A stretch of 64,000 nt of DNA from Polynucleobacter sp. UB-Tiil-W10 (GTDB lineage Bacteria > Pseudomonadota > Gammaproteobacteria > Burkholderiales > Burkholderiaceae), in assembly GCF_018881605.1 (NCBI RefSeq), contig NZ_JACVPZ010000001.1, positions 1 to 64,000 of the forward strand, given 5' to 3'. The translations under genes and the position numbers were made by a program. Shown here piece by piece: positions 43,882 through 52,337 of the stretch (the stretch's first letter is position 1; the number at the start of each line of letters is the position of its first letter). Under the pieces are notes generated by a model. That model did no database searches. It saw only the letters and a list, made by a program, of their open reading frames with translations, and had not been told where the DNA came from.

Positions 43882-45185
43882 TTGGTACCCCAGTTTTTTT
43901 TAAGATTAAAGAACTCAGAGAAGTAACCATAAACACAGGCTGGCTGCAATATCAACCCATAAGCAAAGACATAGAAGAAAAATCCAAATACATTAGCCCG
44001 CACTTTGAGATGCTCTTTTTCAAACATCTTGCGGCTTTTAGAGAACATATATAAGTTGAGAGCTAGTGCCATAGGCAAAACGGAAAGAGTCATGGGACCT
44101 ACAATCCAAAAAATTCCAAAACAAGCAAGCACTAAACCAGGAATAAATCCAAGGGCATAAGCAATATCCATCAAGGGGAATAACGTATTCCACCAAATAT
44201 AGATGGTAGATAAACGGGGTTTTAGGAGAATCATTGGGTTCACTTTAAAAGCCTCAATGAGCCCTCGAGACCAACGTTGTCTTTGCTTAATGAAAGCATT
44301 TAGTGTTTGTGGACAATTAGTAAATGCAATGGCATCTTCTGCATGACCGACCCGATAACCAGCAAGCAGGAGCTTCCAAGTGAGCACGATGTCTTCACCC
44401 ACCATCTCTGGCCAACCCCCTATCTCATTCAATGCCTTCCTGTCGTACAAGGAAAACGCTCCTTGAGCAACTAATGTGCCCTGAAATAAAGACTGAATGC
44501 GTTTGATACTAGCGATACCCAAAAAATAATCCCACTCTTGGGCTTTGGTGATCCAATTTACTCTTGAGTTTCTAATGAGAATTTCACCTGCTACTGCTCG
44601 GGTATTGGCTGGATCAGACATATAGCGACCCACCAAATTCTTGATGGCGTCAACATGCAGATAGCTATCGGCATCCACAGAAATAATAATATCAGTGATA
44701 GACATTTTTAAACCATGGTTTAACGCTGCAGCTTTCCCGCCATTTTTAACTAAGCTAACGAGTTCTATGTTGGAATATATATCTTGATTTGACTTAATGG
44801 CATCCACCGTCCCATCGGAAGAACCATCATCTATAACGATTACACGAACTGAGCCATGGTAATTTTGTCGAGCGATTCCTTCCAATGTGGAGCCTATAAA
44901 GCCCTCCTCATTAAAAGCTGCAATCAAAATCGTAATGTCTGGATTCTTTTGATCCTCAATAACTGACGGTCTTTTATCCAATAGCAAAGATACGAATACA
45001 AAGGCGTTCATACACCCAGGAATAATAGCAATGAAGGTTATTAAGAAGAATGCTAAGAACGGGCCCACGTGGACCGAAAGGTCTTGGTACCAAGGTTGAG
45101 AGTACCAAACAGAAAAACATCCCCAAGCCAGTCCAATAATTGAGGCGATTACGAATTTGCTACGGACTGGTAGGTATATTGCCAT
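43878..45185 (-). CDS. PgaC-like processive glycosyltransferase (GT2)
   Basis: ATG 45185 (or GTG 45191) gives 435 residues. Two membrane helices lie at the N-terminus (residues 10-75). The GT2 catalytic domain shows ILIAAFNEEGFIG, VIVIDDGSSDGTVD, ISVDADSYL (DxD) and the processive signature with GEDIVLTWKLLLAG and QRQRWSRG (Q-x-x-R-W). Three or four helices follow. This layout matches poly-N-acetylglucosamine, hyaluronan or similar synthases. No PgaB deacetylase or PgaD is nearby; only a barrel protein is coupled downstream. The chemical product is not decided by sequence. Confidence 0.85.
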   Translation of the reverse strand: MAIYLPVRSKFVIASIIGLAWGCFSVWYSQPWYQDLSVHVGPFLAFFLITFIAIIPGCMNAFVFVSLLLDKRPSVIEDQKNPDITILIAAFNEEGFIGSTLEGIARQNYHGSVRVIVIDDGSSDGTVDAIKSNQDIYSNIELVSLVKNGGKAAALNHGLKMSITDIIISVDADSYLHVDAIKNLVGRYMSDPANTRAVAGEILIRNSRVNWITKAQEWDYFLGIASIKRIQSLFQGTLVAQGAFSLYDRKALNEIGGWPEMVGEDIVLTWKLLLAGYRVGHAEDAIAFTNCPQTLNAFIKQRQRWSRGLIEAFKVNPMILLKPRLSTIYIWWNTLFPLMDIAYALGFIPGLVLACFGIFWIVGPMTLSVLPMALALNLYMFSKSRKMFEKEHLKVRANVFGFFFYVFAYGLILQPACVYGYFSEFFNLKKNWGTK

Positions 45186-45270
45186 ACACACTTTATTGAT
45201 CTGTGAAAATTAGTATAGCGCCGCCCAAATGACCGCTGACTGTTATTCACTGACAGCAGACTGTTGAGGG

Positions 45271-45296
45271 TAAAGAAAAACCACCCGAAGGTGGTT
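45271..45296 (-). terminator. Rho-independent terminator of tRNA-Ser
   Basis: On the minus strand AACCACC-TTCG-GGTGGTT is followed by TTTCTTT, a 7-bp stem with a stable UUCG loop and a U-rich tail. It lies 11 bases beyond the CCA end of the tRNA. Confidence 0.9.
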
Positions 45297-45307
45297 CTGG
45301 TATTGCT

Positions 45308-45398
45308 TGGCGGAAGGGGCGGGATTCGAACCCGCGGTAGGCTATTAACCTACGCACGCTTTCCAGGCGTGTGACTTAAACCGCTCATCCACCCTTCC
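45308..45398 (-). tRNA. tRNA-Ser (anticodon GGA)
   Basis: The minus strand reads GGAAGGG at the 5' end, pairing with CCCTTCC before the discriminator G and an encoded CCA (45308-45310). The anticodon arm is ACGC-CTGGAAA-GCGT, giving anticodon GGA. A long variable arm (GTAGG-TTAATAG-CCTAC) and the TpsiC arm GGGTTCGAATCCC complete a class II serine tRNA. It reads UCC and UCU codons. Confidence 0.97.
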
Positions 45399-45456
45399 GG
45401 AAACCATGATTATACGTTTGCCGAAAGGGTTTGCTCCAAAAGCTGCTGTGTACTGC

Positions 45457-47430
45457 TTACAGCGACTCTTTGAGCTGGTCCAGGATATGGGGATTTTCGA
45501 GGGTGGAGGTGTCTTGAGTCACCTCTTCGCCTTTAGCAATCACACGCAAGAGACGGCGCATGATCTTGCCAGAGCGGGTCTTCGGCAAGTTATCGCCAAA
45601 ACGCACATCCTTAGGTTTGGCAATTGGGCCAATCTCTTTACCTACCCAATTGCGCAGCTCAGTCGCAAGCTTCTTAGCCTCATCACCTGTTGGGCGACCG
45701 CCTTTAAGCACCACGAATACGCAAATTGCTTCGCCAGTCAACTCATCCGGACGACCAACTACTGCGGCCTCAGCAACCAATGGATTAGCTACCAAGCAAG
45801 ATTCAATCTCCATGGTTCCCATGCGGTGACCGGAAACGTTCAAGACGTCATCGATACGACCGGTAATAGTGAAGTAACCAGTATCTTTATTGCGGATTGC
45901 GCCATCACCTGCAAGATACAAAGTGCCACCCAATTCTTCTGGGAAATAAGATTTCACAAAACGGTCTGCATCATTCCAGATCGTGCGAATCATGGAAGGC
46001 CATGGACGTTTTACTACCAAGATACCGCCTTGGCCATTAGGAACGTCTGCACCAGCCTCATCCACAATCGCCGCCTGAATACCCGGCAATGGTAGCGTGC
46101 ATGAGCCTGGAATCATTGGTGTTGCGCCTGGCAATGGTGAAATCATGTGACCACCAGTTTCGGTTTGCCAGAAAGTGTCTGCGATTGGGCAGTTGGAATT
46201 ACCAACATGTTCGTAGTACCACATCCATGCTTCTGGATTGATTGGCTCACCAACAGAACCTAAGAGACGTAATGATGACAAATCGTAGCTCTTTGGGTGC
46301 ACTGCTTCATCATTACTTGATGCTTTGATCAATGAACGAATGGCGGTTGGTGCCGTATAGAAGATTGATGCTTTGTGTTTTTGGATCATGTCCCAGAAAC
46401 GGCCAGCATTTGGATAGGTTGGAACACCTTCAAATACGATCTCAGTAGCGCCAACTGCAAGTGGGCCATAAGTAATATAGGAGTGACCTGTTACCCAACC
46501 AATGTCGGCAGTACACCAGAACACATCGTTTGGCTTGATATCAAAGGTCCACTTCATTGTGAGAATAGCCCACAAGAGATAGCCGCCAGTAGAGTGCTGC
46601 ACACCCTTTGGCTTACCAGTTGAACCGGATGTGTAAAGAATAAATAAAGGATGCTCTGCGCTTACCCACTCTGGCTCGCAAGTCGTTGCTTCATTCACTA
46701 CGATCTCTTGCATCCAAACGTCGCGACCAGCCTGCATAGTGACATCAGTACCAGTACGCTTGCTAACGATGACATGCTTCACCTTAGGGCACTCGCCAGT
46801 AGATAGGGCTTCATCACAAATCGCTTTTAATGGCAATGCTTTGCCGCCACGGAATTGGCCATCAGCAGTAATCACTGCTACTGCGCCCACGTCCATGATG
46901 CGATCACGCAATGCTTGGGCAGAGAACCCACCAAACACAACAGAGTGAATTGCACCGATACGGGCACATGCCTGCATGGCAACAATGCCTTCGATGGTCA
47001 TTGCCATATAAATAATGACGCTGTCGCCGGACTTAACGCCCATCTTGCGCAGTGCATTTGCCATTTTGCAAACGCGCTCAAGCATCTCTTGATACGTTAC
47101 TTTGGTAACAGTACCGTCATCCGCTTCAAAAATGATGGCAGTCTTATCGCCTAAGCCAGCTTCAACTTGACGATCTAAACAGTTGTATGAAGCATTGGTT
47201 GTGCCATCTTCAAACCATTTATAGAAAGGCGCTTTAGATTCGTCCAAAACCTTGGTAAAGGGCTTTTTCCAATAGATATTCTCTTTAGCAAGACGACCCC
47301 AGAAACCGTCGTAATCTTTTTCAGCCTCAGCACAAAGCTTGTTATAGGCTTCCATGCCTGGAATTGCCGCATTCTTTACAAAGTCAGCAGGTGGGTTAAA
47401 AACGCGGTTTTCTTGCTTTAATGGTTCCAT
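45457..47430 (-). CDS. acs: Acetyl-CoA synthetase
   Basis: The 657-residue protein matches the usual Acs length. It shows the adenylation motifs [19 protein letters not shown] (P-loop), [11 protein letters not shown] (A5), [16 protein letters not shown] and [17 protein letters not shown] (A7/A8), and the regulatory acetylation site [14 protein letters not shown] at the C-terminus. It converts acetate, ATP and CoA to acetyl-CoA, allowing growth on acetate. It is divergent from the fumarase gene; the shared 187-bp gap holds a small inverted repeat, AAGTG-AAAA-CACTT, at 47533-47546. Confidence 0.97.
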   Translation of the reverse strand: MEPLKQENRVFNPPADFVKNAAIPGMEAYNKLCAEAEKDYDGFWGRLAKENIYWKKPFTKVLDESKAPFYKWFEDGTTNASYNCLDRQVEAGLGDKTAIIFEADDGTVTKVTYQEMLERVCKMANALRKMGVKSGDSVIIYMAMTIEGIVAMQACARIGAIHSVVFGGFSAQALRDRIMDVGAVAVITADGQFRGGKALPLKAICDEALSTGECPKVKHVIVSKRTGTDVTMQAGRDVWMQEIVVNEATTCEPEWVSAEHPLFILYTSGSTGKPKGVQHSTGGYLLWAILTMKWTFDIKPNDVFWCTADIGWVTGHSYITYGPLAVGATEIVFEGVPTYPNAGRFWDMIQKHKASIFYTAPTAIRSLIKASSNDEAVHPKSYDLSSLRLLGSVGEPINPEAWMWYYEHVGNSNCPIADTFWQTETGGHMISPLPGATPMIPGSCTLPLPGIQAAIVDEAGADVPNGQGGILVVKRPWPSMIRTIWNDADRFVKSYFPEELGGTLYLAGDGAIRNKDTGYFTITGRIDDVLNVSGHRMGTMEIESCLVANPLVAEAAVVGRPDELTGEAICVFVVLKGGRPTGDEAKKLATELRNWVGKEIGPIAKPKDVRFGDNLPKTRSGKIMRRLLRVIAKGEEVTQDTSTLENPHILDQLKESL

Positions 47431-47617
47431 GCTTCAAAGCCCTCTATCTAATAATCAATAATCTAAAATCAACTACAAATGCGAGAAAATGTCGCAAAAT
47501 GACAGTTTTACACCCTCAAGACCTTAGAAGATAAGTGAAAACACTTGGGATTTGCTCTATGGCAAACCCTTAAAATAGGGCAAACCTTACTAATAATGTG
47601 GAAATAAGCCTAAAACC

Positions 47618-49141
47618 ATGACCAATATCAAACAAAACGACCTCATTCAAAGCGTTGCAGACGCATTTCAGTTCATCTCCTACTACCATCCTAAGGACTT
47701 TATTACTGCCATGGGCAAGGCGTATGAGCTGGAACAGGGTCACGGCGCAAAAGATGCGATTGCTCAAATTTTGACCAACAGCCGGATGTGTGCCGAAGGC
47801 CATCGACCAATGTGCCAAGACACTGGCATCGCAGTGGTGTTCCTGAAGATTGGTATGAATGTGCAATGGCCTGACGCAACGATGAGCGTCAGTGACATGG
47901 TGAACGAAGGTGTGCGTCGCGCTTACCTCAATCCCGAAAACATGTTGCGCGCTTCTGTATTGGCAGATCCAGCAGGCAAGCGTAAAAACACCGGTGACAA
48001 CACTCCGGCAGTCATCCATTACGAAATCGTTCCTGGCGATGATGTAGAAGTGATTTGTGCAGCCAAAGGCGGCGGCTCAGAAAACAAGGCCAAGATGGTC
48101 ATGCTCAACCCTTCCGATTCGATTGTTGATTGGGTTCTCAAAACCGTTCCCACTATGGGCGCAGGCTGGTGCCCTCCTGGCATCCTAGGCATTGGTATTG
48201 GCGGTACACCAGAAAAAGCCATGCTCATGGCAAAAGAATCTTTAATGGGTCCAGTCGACATTCAGGAACTGATTGCTCGCGGAGCTAAGACTCGCGCTGA
48301 AGAACTACGCTTAGAACTCTATGAAAAAGTAAACAAACTGGGCATTGGCGCTCAAGGCCTAGGTGGCTTGGCTACTGTTCTTGACATCAAGATCATGGAA
48401 TACCCAACCCATGCCGCTTCCCTGCCCGTTGCCATGATTCCGAACTGTGCAGCAACTCGTCACGTACATTTCCATTTGCATGGCGATGGTCCAGCAAAAC
48501 TAGAGACCCCTTCCCTCTCCGATTGGCCTGATGTCACTTGGACACCAGATGTTCAAAAATCCAAACGCGTGAATTTAGATACCCTCACTGCCGAAGAAGT
48601 GGCGAGCTGGAAACCAGGACAGACCTTACTACTCAACGGCAAAATCTTGACAGGTCGTGACGCTGCACATAAACGTATTCAAGACATGCTTGCTAAGGGC
48701 GAAGAATTACCAGTGAGCTTTAAGAACCGCGTGATTTATTACGTTGGTCCAGTTGATCCAGTACGCGACGAAGCGGTTGGTCCAGCAGGCCCAACTACTG
48801 CAACTCGCATGGATAAGTTCACCGAGATGATGCTTGCTAAAACTGGCTTGATTTCCATGATTGGTAAAGCAGAGCGTGGACCTGAAGCGATTGAGGCCAT
48901 TAAGAAACATAAGTCGGCCTACTTAATGGCTGTTGGTGGTGCCGCTTACTTAGTATCTAAAGCCATTCAAACTTCTAAGGTAGTTGGTTTTGCCGACTTA
49001 GGCATGGAAGCCATTTATGAGTTTGATGTGAAAGATATGCCAGTGACTGTCGCAGTGAACTCAGAGGGCATTTCTATGCACAATGAAGGTCCGCGCGAAT
49101 GGCAGGCCAAGATTGCTGGTATTCCAGTGAAGATTGCTTAA
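47618..49141 (+). CDS. Fumarate hydratase, class I (4Fe-4S)
   Basis: The 507-residue protein has the class I layout with the alpha domain first (CQDTGIAVVFLKIG and GGGSENKAKM, and CPPGILGIGIGGTPEKAM with a cluster Cys) and the beta domain later (GRDAAHKRIQDML, YYVGPVDP, GPAGPTTATRMDKF, ISMIGKAERG). It interconverts fumarate and malate in the TCA cycle. Class II FumC lacks these Cys motifs. Whether it is called fumA or fumB by similarity cannot be decided here. No other TCA gene is adjacent. Confidence 0.95.
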   Translation: MTNIKQNDLIQSVADAFQFISYYHPKDFITAMGKAYELEQGHGAKDAIAQILTNSRMCAEGHRPMCQDTGIAVVFLKIGMNVQWPDATMSVSDMVNEGVRRAYLNPENMLRASVLADPAGKRKNTGDNTPAVIHYEIVPGDDVEVICAAKGGGSENKAKMVMLNPSDSIVDWVLKTVPTMGAGWCPPGILGIGIGGTPEKAMLMAKESLMGPVDIQELIARGAKTRAEELRLELYEKVNKLGIGAQGLGGLATVLDIKIMEYPTHAASLPVAMIPNCAATRHVHFHLHGDGPAKLETPSLSDWPDVTWTPDVQKSKRVNLDTLTAEEVASWKPGQTLLLNGKILTGRDAAHKRIQDMLAKGEELPVSFKNRVIYYVGPVDPVRDEAVGPAGPTTATRMDKFTEMMLAKTGLISMIGKAERGPEAIEAIKKHKSAYLMAVGGAAYLVSKAIQTSKVVGFADLGMEAIYEFDVKDMPVTVAVNSEGISMHNEGPREWQAKIAGIPVKIA

Positions 49142-49178
49142 TTTCATTACTTCTTAATCAGCGACTACTGAGCAAATA

Positions 49179-49985
49179 TTGGCACTTATTGGGGTTTTCG
49201 ATTCTGGCGTTGGGGGTTTATCCATTTTGGATGAGGCTCTGCGTCAGCTACCCCAACATCACTATATTTATCTCGCTGATTCTGCCAATGCTCCTTATGG
49301 TGAAAAGACCAGTGAATGGATCGCAGATCGCAGCTTAAATCTTTGCAGATATCTAGCTAGCAAGGGATGTGACGCCATTGTGATTGCTTGCAATACTGCA
49401 ACGGCTGAAGCTATCAAACAAATTCGGGAGGCGATTGCTATTCCAATTATTGGGGTTGAGCCAGGCATTAAGCCAGCCGCCATGCAATCGCAGAATAATA
49501 TTGTGGGCGTTCTCGCTACAGAAGCAACCCTTAAAAGTGACAAGTTCATTGCTTTACTCAATACGCTGCCAAATGATTGTCAGTTCATCAAACAAGCTGG
49601 TGCAGGATTGGTTCAGTTAATAGAGTCCGGCCAAGCCGATAGCGTAGATACGCTTGAGCTATTAGCCAAACATCTTGAGCCTATTCAGGATGCGGGGGCT
49701 GACACCTTGGTACTAGGATGCACGCACTATCCCTTTTTGAGAAAGTCCATCCGAAAACTGCTTGGTGAATCCATCACACTGATAGATACCAGTGATGCCG
49801 TTGTCAGACAACTGAAGAGACAGATTGATTTGCTTAAAACAGAAAGTGGAAATAAAGAATTTGGTTCGGTACTATTTCTGAGTAGCAAGAATGAAGCGTC
49901 GTTACTGTCAATGGCACAAGATTTAATGTCTGCAGATTTAACTTCACATGCCGTTGAAGCTCGCATCCTAGGTGAAGTGAGATGA
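49179..49985 (+). CDS. murI: Glutamate racemase
   Basis: MurI makes D-glutamate for peptidoglycan. The 268-residue frame begins at TTG 49179, because the conserved start GVFDSGVGGLSIL requires it and no ATG is available. The two catalytic Cys are present (VIACNTATAEA near residue 70 and LGCTHYPFL near residue 180), as are ADSANAPYGEK and GVEPGIKPA. Its TGA overlaps the tonB-like ATG (ATGA), so it heads a four-gene operon with tonB, exbB and exbD, an uncommon combination. Confidence 0.95.
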   Translation: MALIGVFDSGVGGLSILDEALRQLPQHHYIYLADSANAPYGEKTSEWIADRSLNLCRYLASKGCDAIVIACNTATAEAIKQIREAIAIPIIGVEPGIKPAAMQSQNNIVGVLATEATLKSDKFIALLNTLPNDCQFIKQAGAGLVQLIESGQADSVDTLELLAKHLEPIQDAGADTLVLGCTHYPFLRKSIRKLLGESITLIDTSDAVVRQLKRQIDLLKTESGNKEFGSVLFLSSKNEASLLSMAQDLMSADLTSHAVEARILGEVR

Positions 49986-50680
49986 GCGCTTTTCTGAAAA
50001 AATTGGATTCCTATATTCCGTTCAACAAAACGGAACGCATCATTATTGGCATCGTCCTCCTGCTGCACGCCCTCCCTGCTCTTGAGTTTTTACACTTTAG
50101 TACGCGCTCTCCGCAAATGGATGATGCGCGCGTCATGGCAAATTTAGTGAGCCCGGAAGCTGCACAAAGCCAACAACCCCCTGCTGCTGCTCCGCCAAAA
50201 CCCAAAGAAGAAAAGAAAGTGGTTCAGGAGAAGCCAAAGGAAAAGCTGACGGAAAAGCCCAGTCCAACCCAGACCCAACCGCCAACCCCCGCAAATCAAG
50301 CTCAAAGTAAATCTGAATCTCAATCGCAATCTCAGACTCAGAATGCTGCTGTTGCCCCTGCAACCGGTGGTGGCACAAGCGGCACACCAATTCAGACTGA
50401 CATTGGTAAACTGGTAGTGGTTTACCAGCCAGATGCAGATGCTTATTACCCCTCATTTTCTAAGCGATCCGGCGAACAAGGGGCAGTGGTAGTGCGCTTA
50501 ATTATTGATGAGACTGGTAGCGTAGAAGATGTAGCATTACTGCAGTCAAGCACATTTCCTAGACTTGATCGTGCCGCTACGGATATCGGTAAACGCTATC
50601 GCTTTAAACCTTTTTTAGTAAATGGCTCACCCCAAAGAATTTCGACCAATCTTTTAATTAAATTTAATCTCAAGAATTAA
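49982..50680 (+). CDS. TonB-family energy transducer
   Basis: The 232-residue protein has one N-terminal membrane helix (about residues 18-38), a long Pro/Lys/Gln-rich spacer (about 58-125, with repeated PKP, KEK and SQSQSQ blocks) and a C-terminal TonB domain (about 140-232: YYPSFSKRSGEQGAVVVRL, then VEDVALLQSSTFPRLDRAA). It should span the periplasm and deliver energy from ExbB-ExbD to outer-membrane receptors. The receptor gene is not in the window. Confidence 0.9.
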   Translation: MSAFLKKLDSYIPFNKTERIIIGIVLLLHALPALEFLHFSTRSPQMDDARVMANLVSPEAAQSQQPPAAAPPKPKEEKKVVQEKPKEKLTEKPSPTQTQPPTPANQAQSKSESQSQSQTQNAAVAPATGGGTSGTPIQTDIGKLVVVYQPDADAYYPSFSKRSGEQGAVVVRLIIDETGSVEDVALLQSSTFPRLDRAATDIGKRYRFKPFLVNGSPQRISTNLLIKFNLKN

Positions 50681-50685
50681 TCAAT

Positions 50686-51378
50686 ATGAATACACCATTT
50701 GGCATAGCAAATCTCTGGCTTGAGGGCGATCTGATTACCCGATTTGTGGCGCTTGCCCTACTAACCTGCTCGATTGTGACTTGGGTGATCTTATTAACTC
50801 GACTATGGGATTTGCGTAACCTGCGCAAACTTAAACCTGAGCTCGAGCAATTTTGGCGCGCTACTTCTTTTGATCAAGGCTTGCAAGCCTTTAGTAATCA
50901 TGCCGTCAATCCTTATTATCAAATTGCGAAGCTGGCAACGAAGGCGTCAGCGCATCACCAAAGCCAGTCCACCAATCACCGTGAATTGCTGCAAACATTG
51001 AACTACTCTGAGTGGATGGCAAGAAGCGTGAAAAATAGTGTTGATACCATTGCCGCCGGATTGCAAAAGGGTCTGACTTTCTTGGGCTCTACTGGCGCTA
51101 TCGCACCATTTATTGGTCTATTTGGTACCGTCTGGGGAATCTATCACGCCTTGATCTCTATCAGCAGCTCTGGAAGCGCACAGATTGATCAAGTGGCTGG
51201 CCCTATTGGGGAGGCGCTCATCATGACTGCGCTTGGATTGGCCGTGGCGATCCCTGCAGTTCTAAGCTTTAATGCCATCAATCGCGCTAATAAATTATTT
51301 GTTGCCGACCTCAATCGTTTTGGCAATGACTTATTGGCTTACTTTGTTACAGGTGCCCGCGTTAATTCCGGGGAATAA
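50686..51378 (+). CDS. exbB: Proton channel subunit ExbB
   Basis: The 230-residue protein has the three-helix ExbB/TolQ layout: helix one at about residues 16-38, and a C-terminal pair in the MotA/TolQ/ExbB domain (GSTGAIAPFIGLFGTVWGIYHAL and PIGEALIMTALGLAVAIPAV, each read in short parts). Placement between tonB and exbD favours ExbB over TolQ. It forms the pentameric motor with ExbD that powers TonB. Confidence 0.93.
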   Translation: MNTPFGIANLWLEGDLITRFVALALLTCSIVTWVILLTRLWDLRNLRKLKPELEQFWRATSFDQGLQAFSNHAVNPYYQIAKLATKASAHHQSQSTNHRELLQTLNYSEWMARSVKNSVDTIAAGLQKGLTFLGSTGAIAPFIGLFGTVWGIYHALISISSSGSAQIDQVAGPIGEALIMTALGLAVAIPAVLSFNAINRANKLFVADLNRFGNDLLAYFVTGARVNSGE

Positions 51379-51380
51379 CG

Positions 51381-51794
51381 ATGTCTTTTCATATTCAAGA
51401 CGACCAAAACGACGATAGCATCATGTCGGAAATCAATATGACACCGATGGTGGATGTCATGTTGGTGCTATTGATTATTTTCATCATCACCTTACCCGTC
51501 ATTCAACAGGCAGTGAAGGTGGAATTGCCCAAGGCCAATAGCGTACGCAATGAAGTGAAGCCTGAGTCAGTGCAACTTTCAATTGATGCCGCTGGAAAAA
51601 TCTTCTGGAATAGCACGCCGATTGATTTAAAAACCTTTGATGGGTATGCAGAAAAAGCCGCTCAGAAAGATCCACAGCCAGAAATCAATTTACGTGCCGA
51701 TAAGTCTGTGAAATATGAATATGTTGCACAAGTGCTAGCAGCCTCTAGGCGAGCAGGTTTAACTAAGCTGGGCTTTGTGACGGAGCCAGATTAA
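51381..51794 (+). CDS. exbD: Proton channel subunit ExbD
   Basis: The 137-residue protein has one membrane helix (about residues 22-42) starting with the family motif EINMTPMVDVMLVLLIIF, whose Asp is the proton-carrying residue, and a periplasmic domain ending with VLAASRRAGLTKLGFVTEP. It starts 2 bp after exbB. The gene ends a few bases from the stop of a convergent hypothetical gene. Confidence 0.94.
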   Translation: MSFHIQDDQNDDSIMSEINMTPMVDVMLVLLIIFIITLPVIQQAVKVELPKANSVRNEVKPESVQLSIDAAGKIFWNSTPIDLKTFDGYAEKAAQKDPQPEINLRADKSVKYEYVAQVLAASRRAGLTKLGFVTEPD

Positions 51795-51798
51795 GGCT

Positions 51799-52251
51799 TT
51801 AACGCCCCTTAGCAGGCAAGCAGCTCTCTTCGCTAGTCCGAGTTCCGTTACCGAGATTACTGCCCAAGATTCCCCCTTGAATTGTCTCGACTTTTTTTAA
51901 CTTACCAGTCACTTGATTTAGGGTAAGCAGAGTCGTTACCGTACCTGCAGGATAGGCAATGCCTGCCAATATCTCAGGCTCAAAATGGGCATCAATCAGC
52001 ATCACAATATTGGGCGGGGTAATGTGAACATTTTTCACAAGCTGGGACCCATTCCCATCAACTTGGTCTAAGTCTCTGCCGTCAAGATAGATCTTGGCCT
52101 TGGATAACTTGGTAGCCACTACCAACTTCATTTCATACTCTTCTGTGAAGTCTTTTTCTGCTCTCTTGCAGTCAAACACGAGCGTCTCGGTGGCCATAGC
52201 CAACCGGAACGGAGCAACCATGAAGAGAAATACTAAAAGATAGAGTTTCAT
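51799..52251 (-). CDS. Exported protein of unknown function
   Basis: ATG 52251 gives 150 residues with a clear signal peptide (MKLYLLVFLFMVAPFRLAMA, cleavage near residue 20); a longer reading from 52302 would bury it. The mature part has two Cys (FDCKRAEKD and EESCLPAKG) and a beta-rich pattern (IYLDGRDLDQVDG; LLTLNQVTGKLKKVE). No family is recognised. It lies 86 bp after the start-side of the downstream strand neighbour's stop and is convergent with exbD. Confidence 0.6.
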   Translation of the reverse strand: MKLYLLVFLFMVAPFRLAMATETLVFDCKRAEKDFTEEYEMKLVVATKLSKAKIYLDGRDLDQVDGNGSQLVKNVHITPPNIVMLIDAHFEPEILAGIAYPAGTVTTLLTLNQVTGKLKKVETIQGGILGSNLGNGTRTSEESCLPAKGR

Positions 52252-52337
52252 TACTAAATATCTGTGTGTATCTTTGTATATCTGCTTGTGCCTGTGCATC
52301 ACTCCAATATTGAAGAAATACGAACAGAGAGGCCGTA

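Noticed and set aside
45406-46095. 229-residue plus-strand frame opposite acs
   Set aside because: It lies antisense to the well-conserved acs C-terminus and has no recognisable domain or ribosome binding site.
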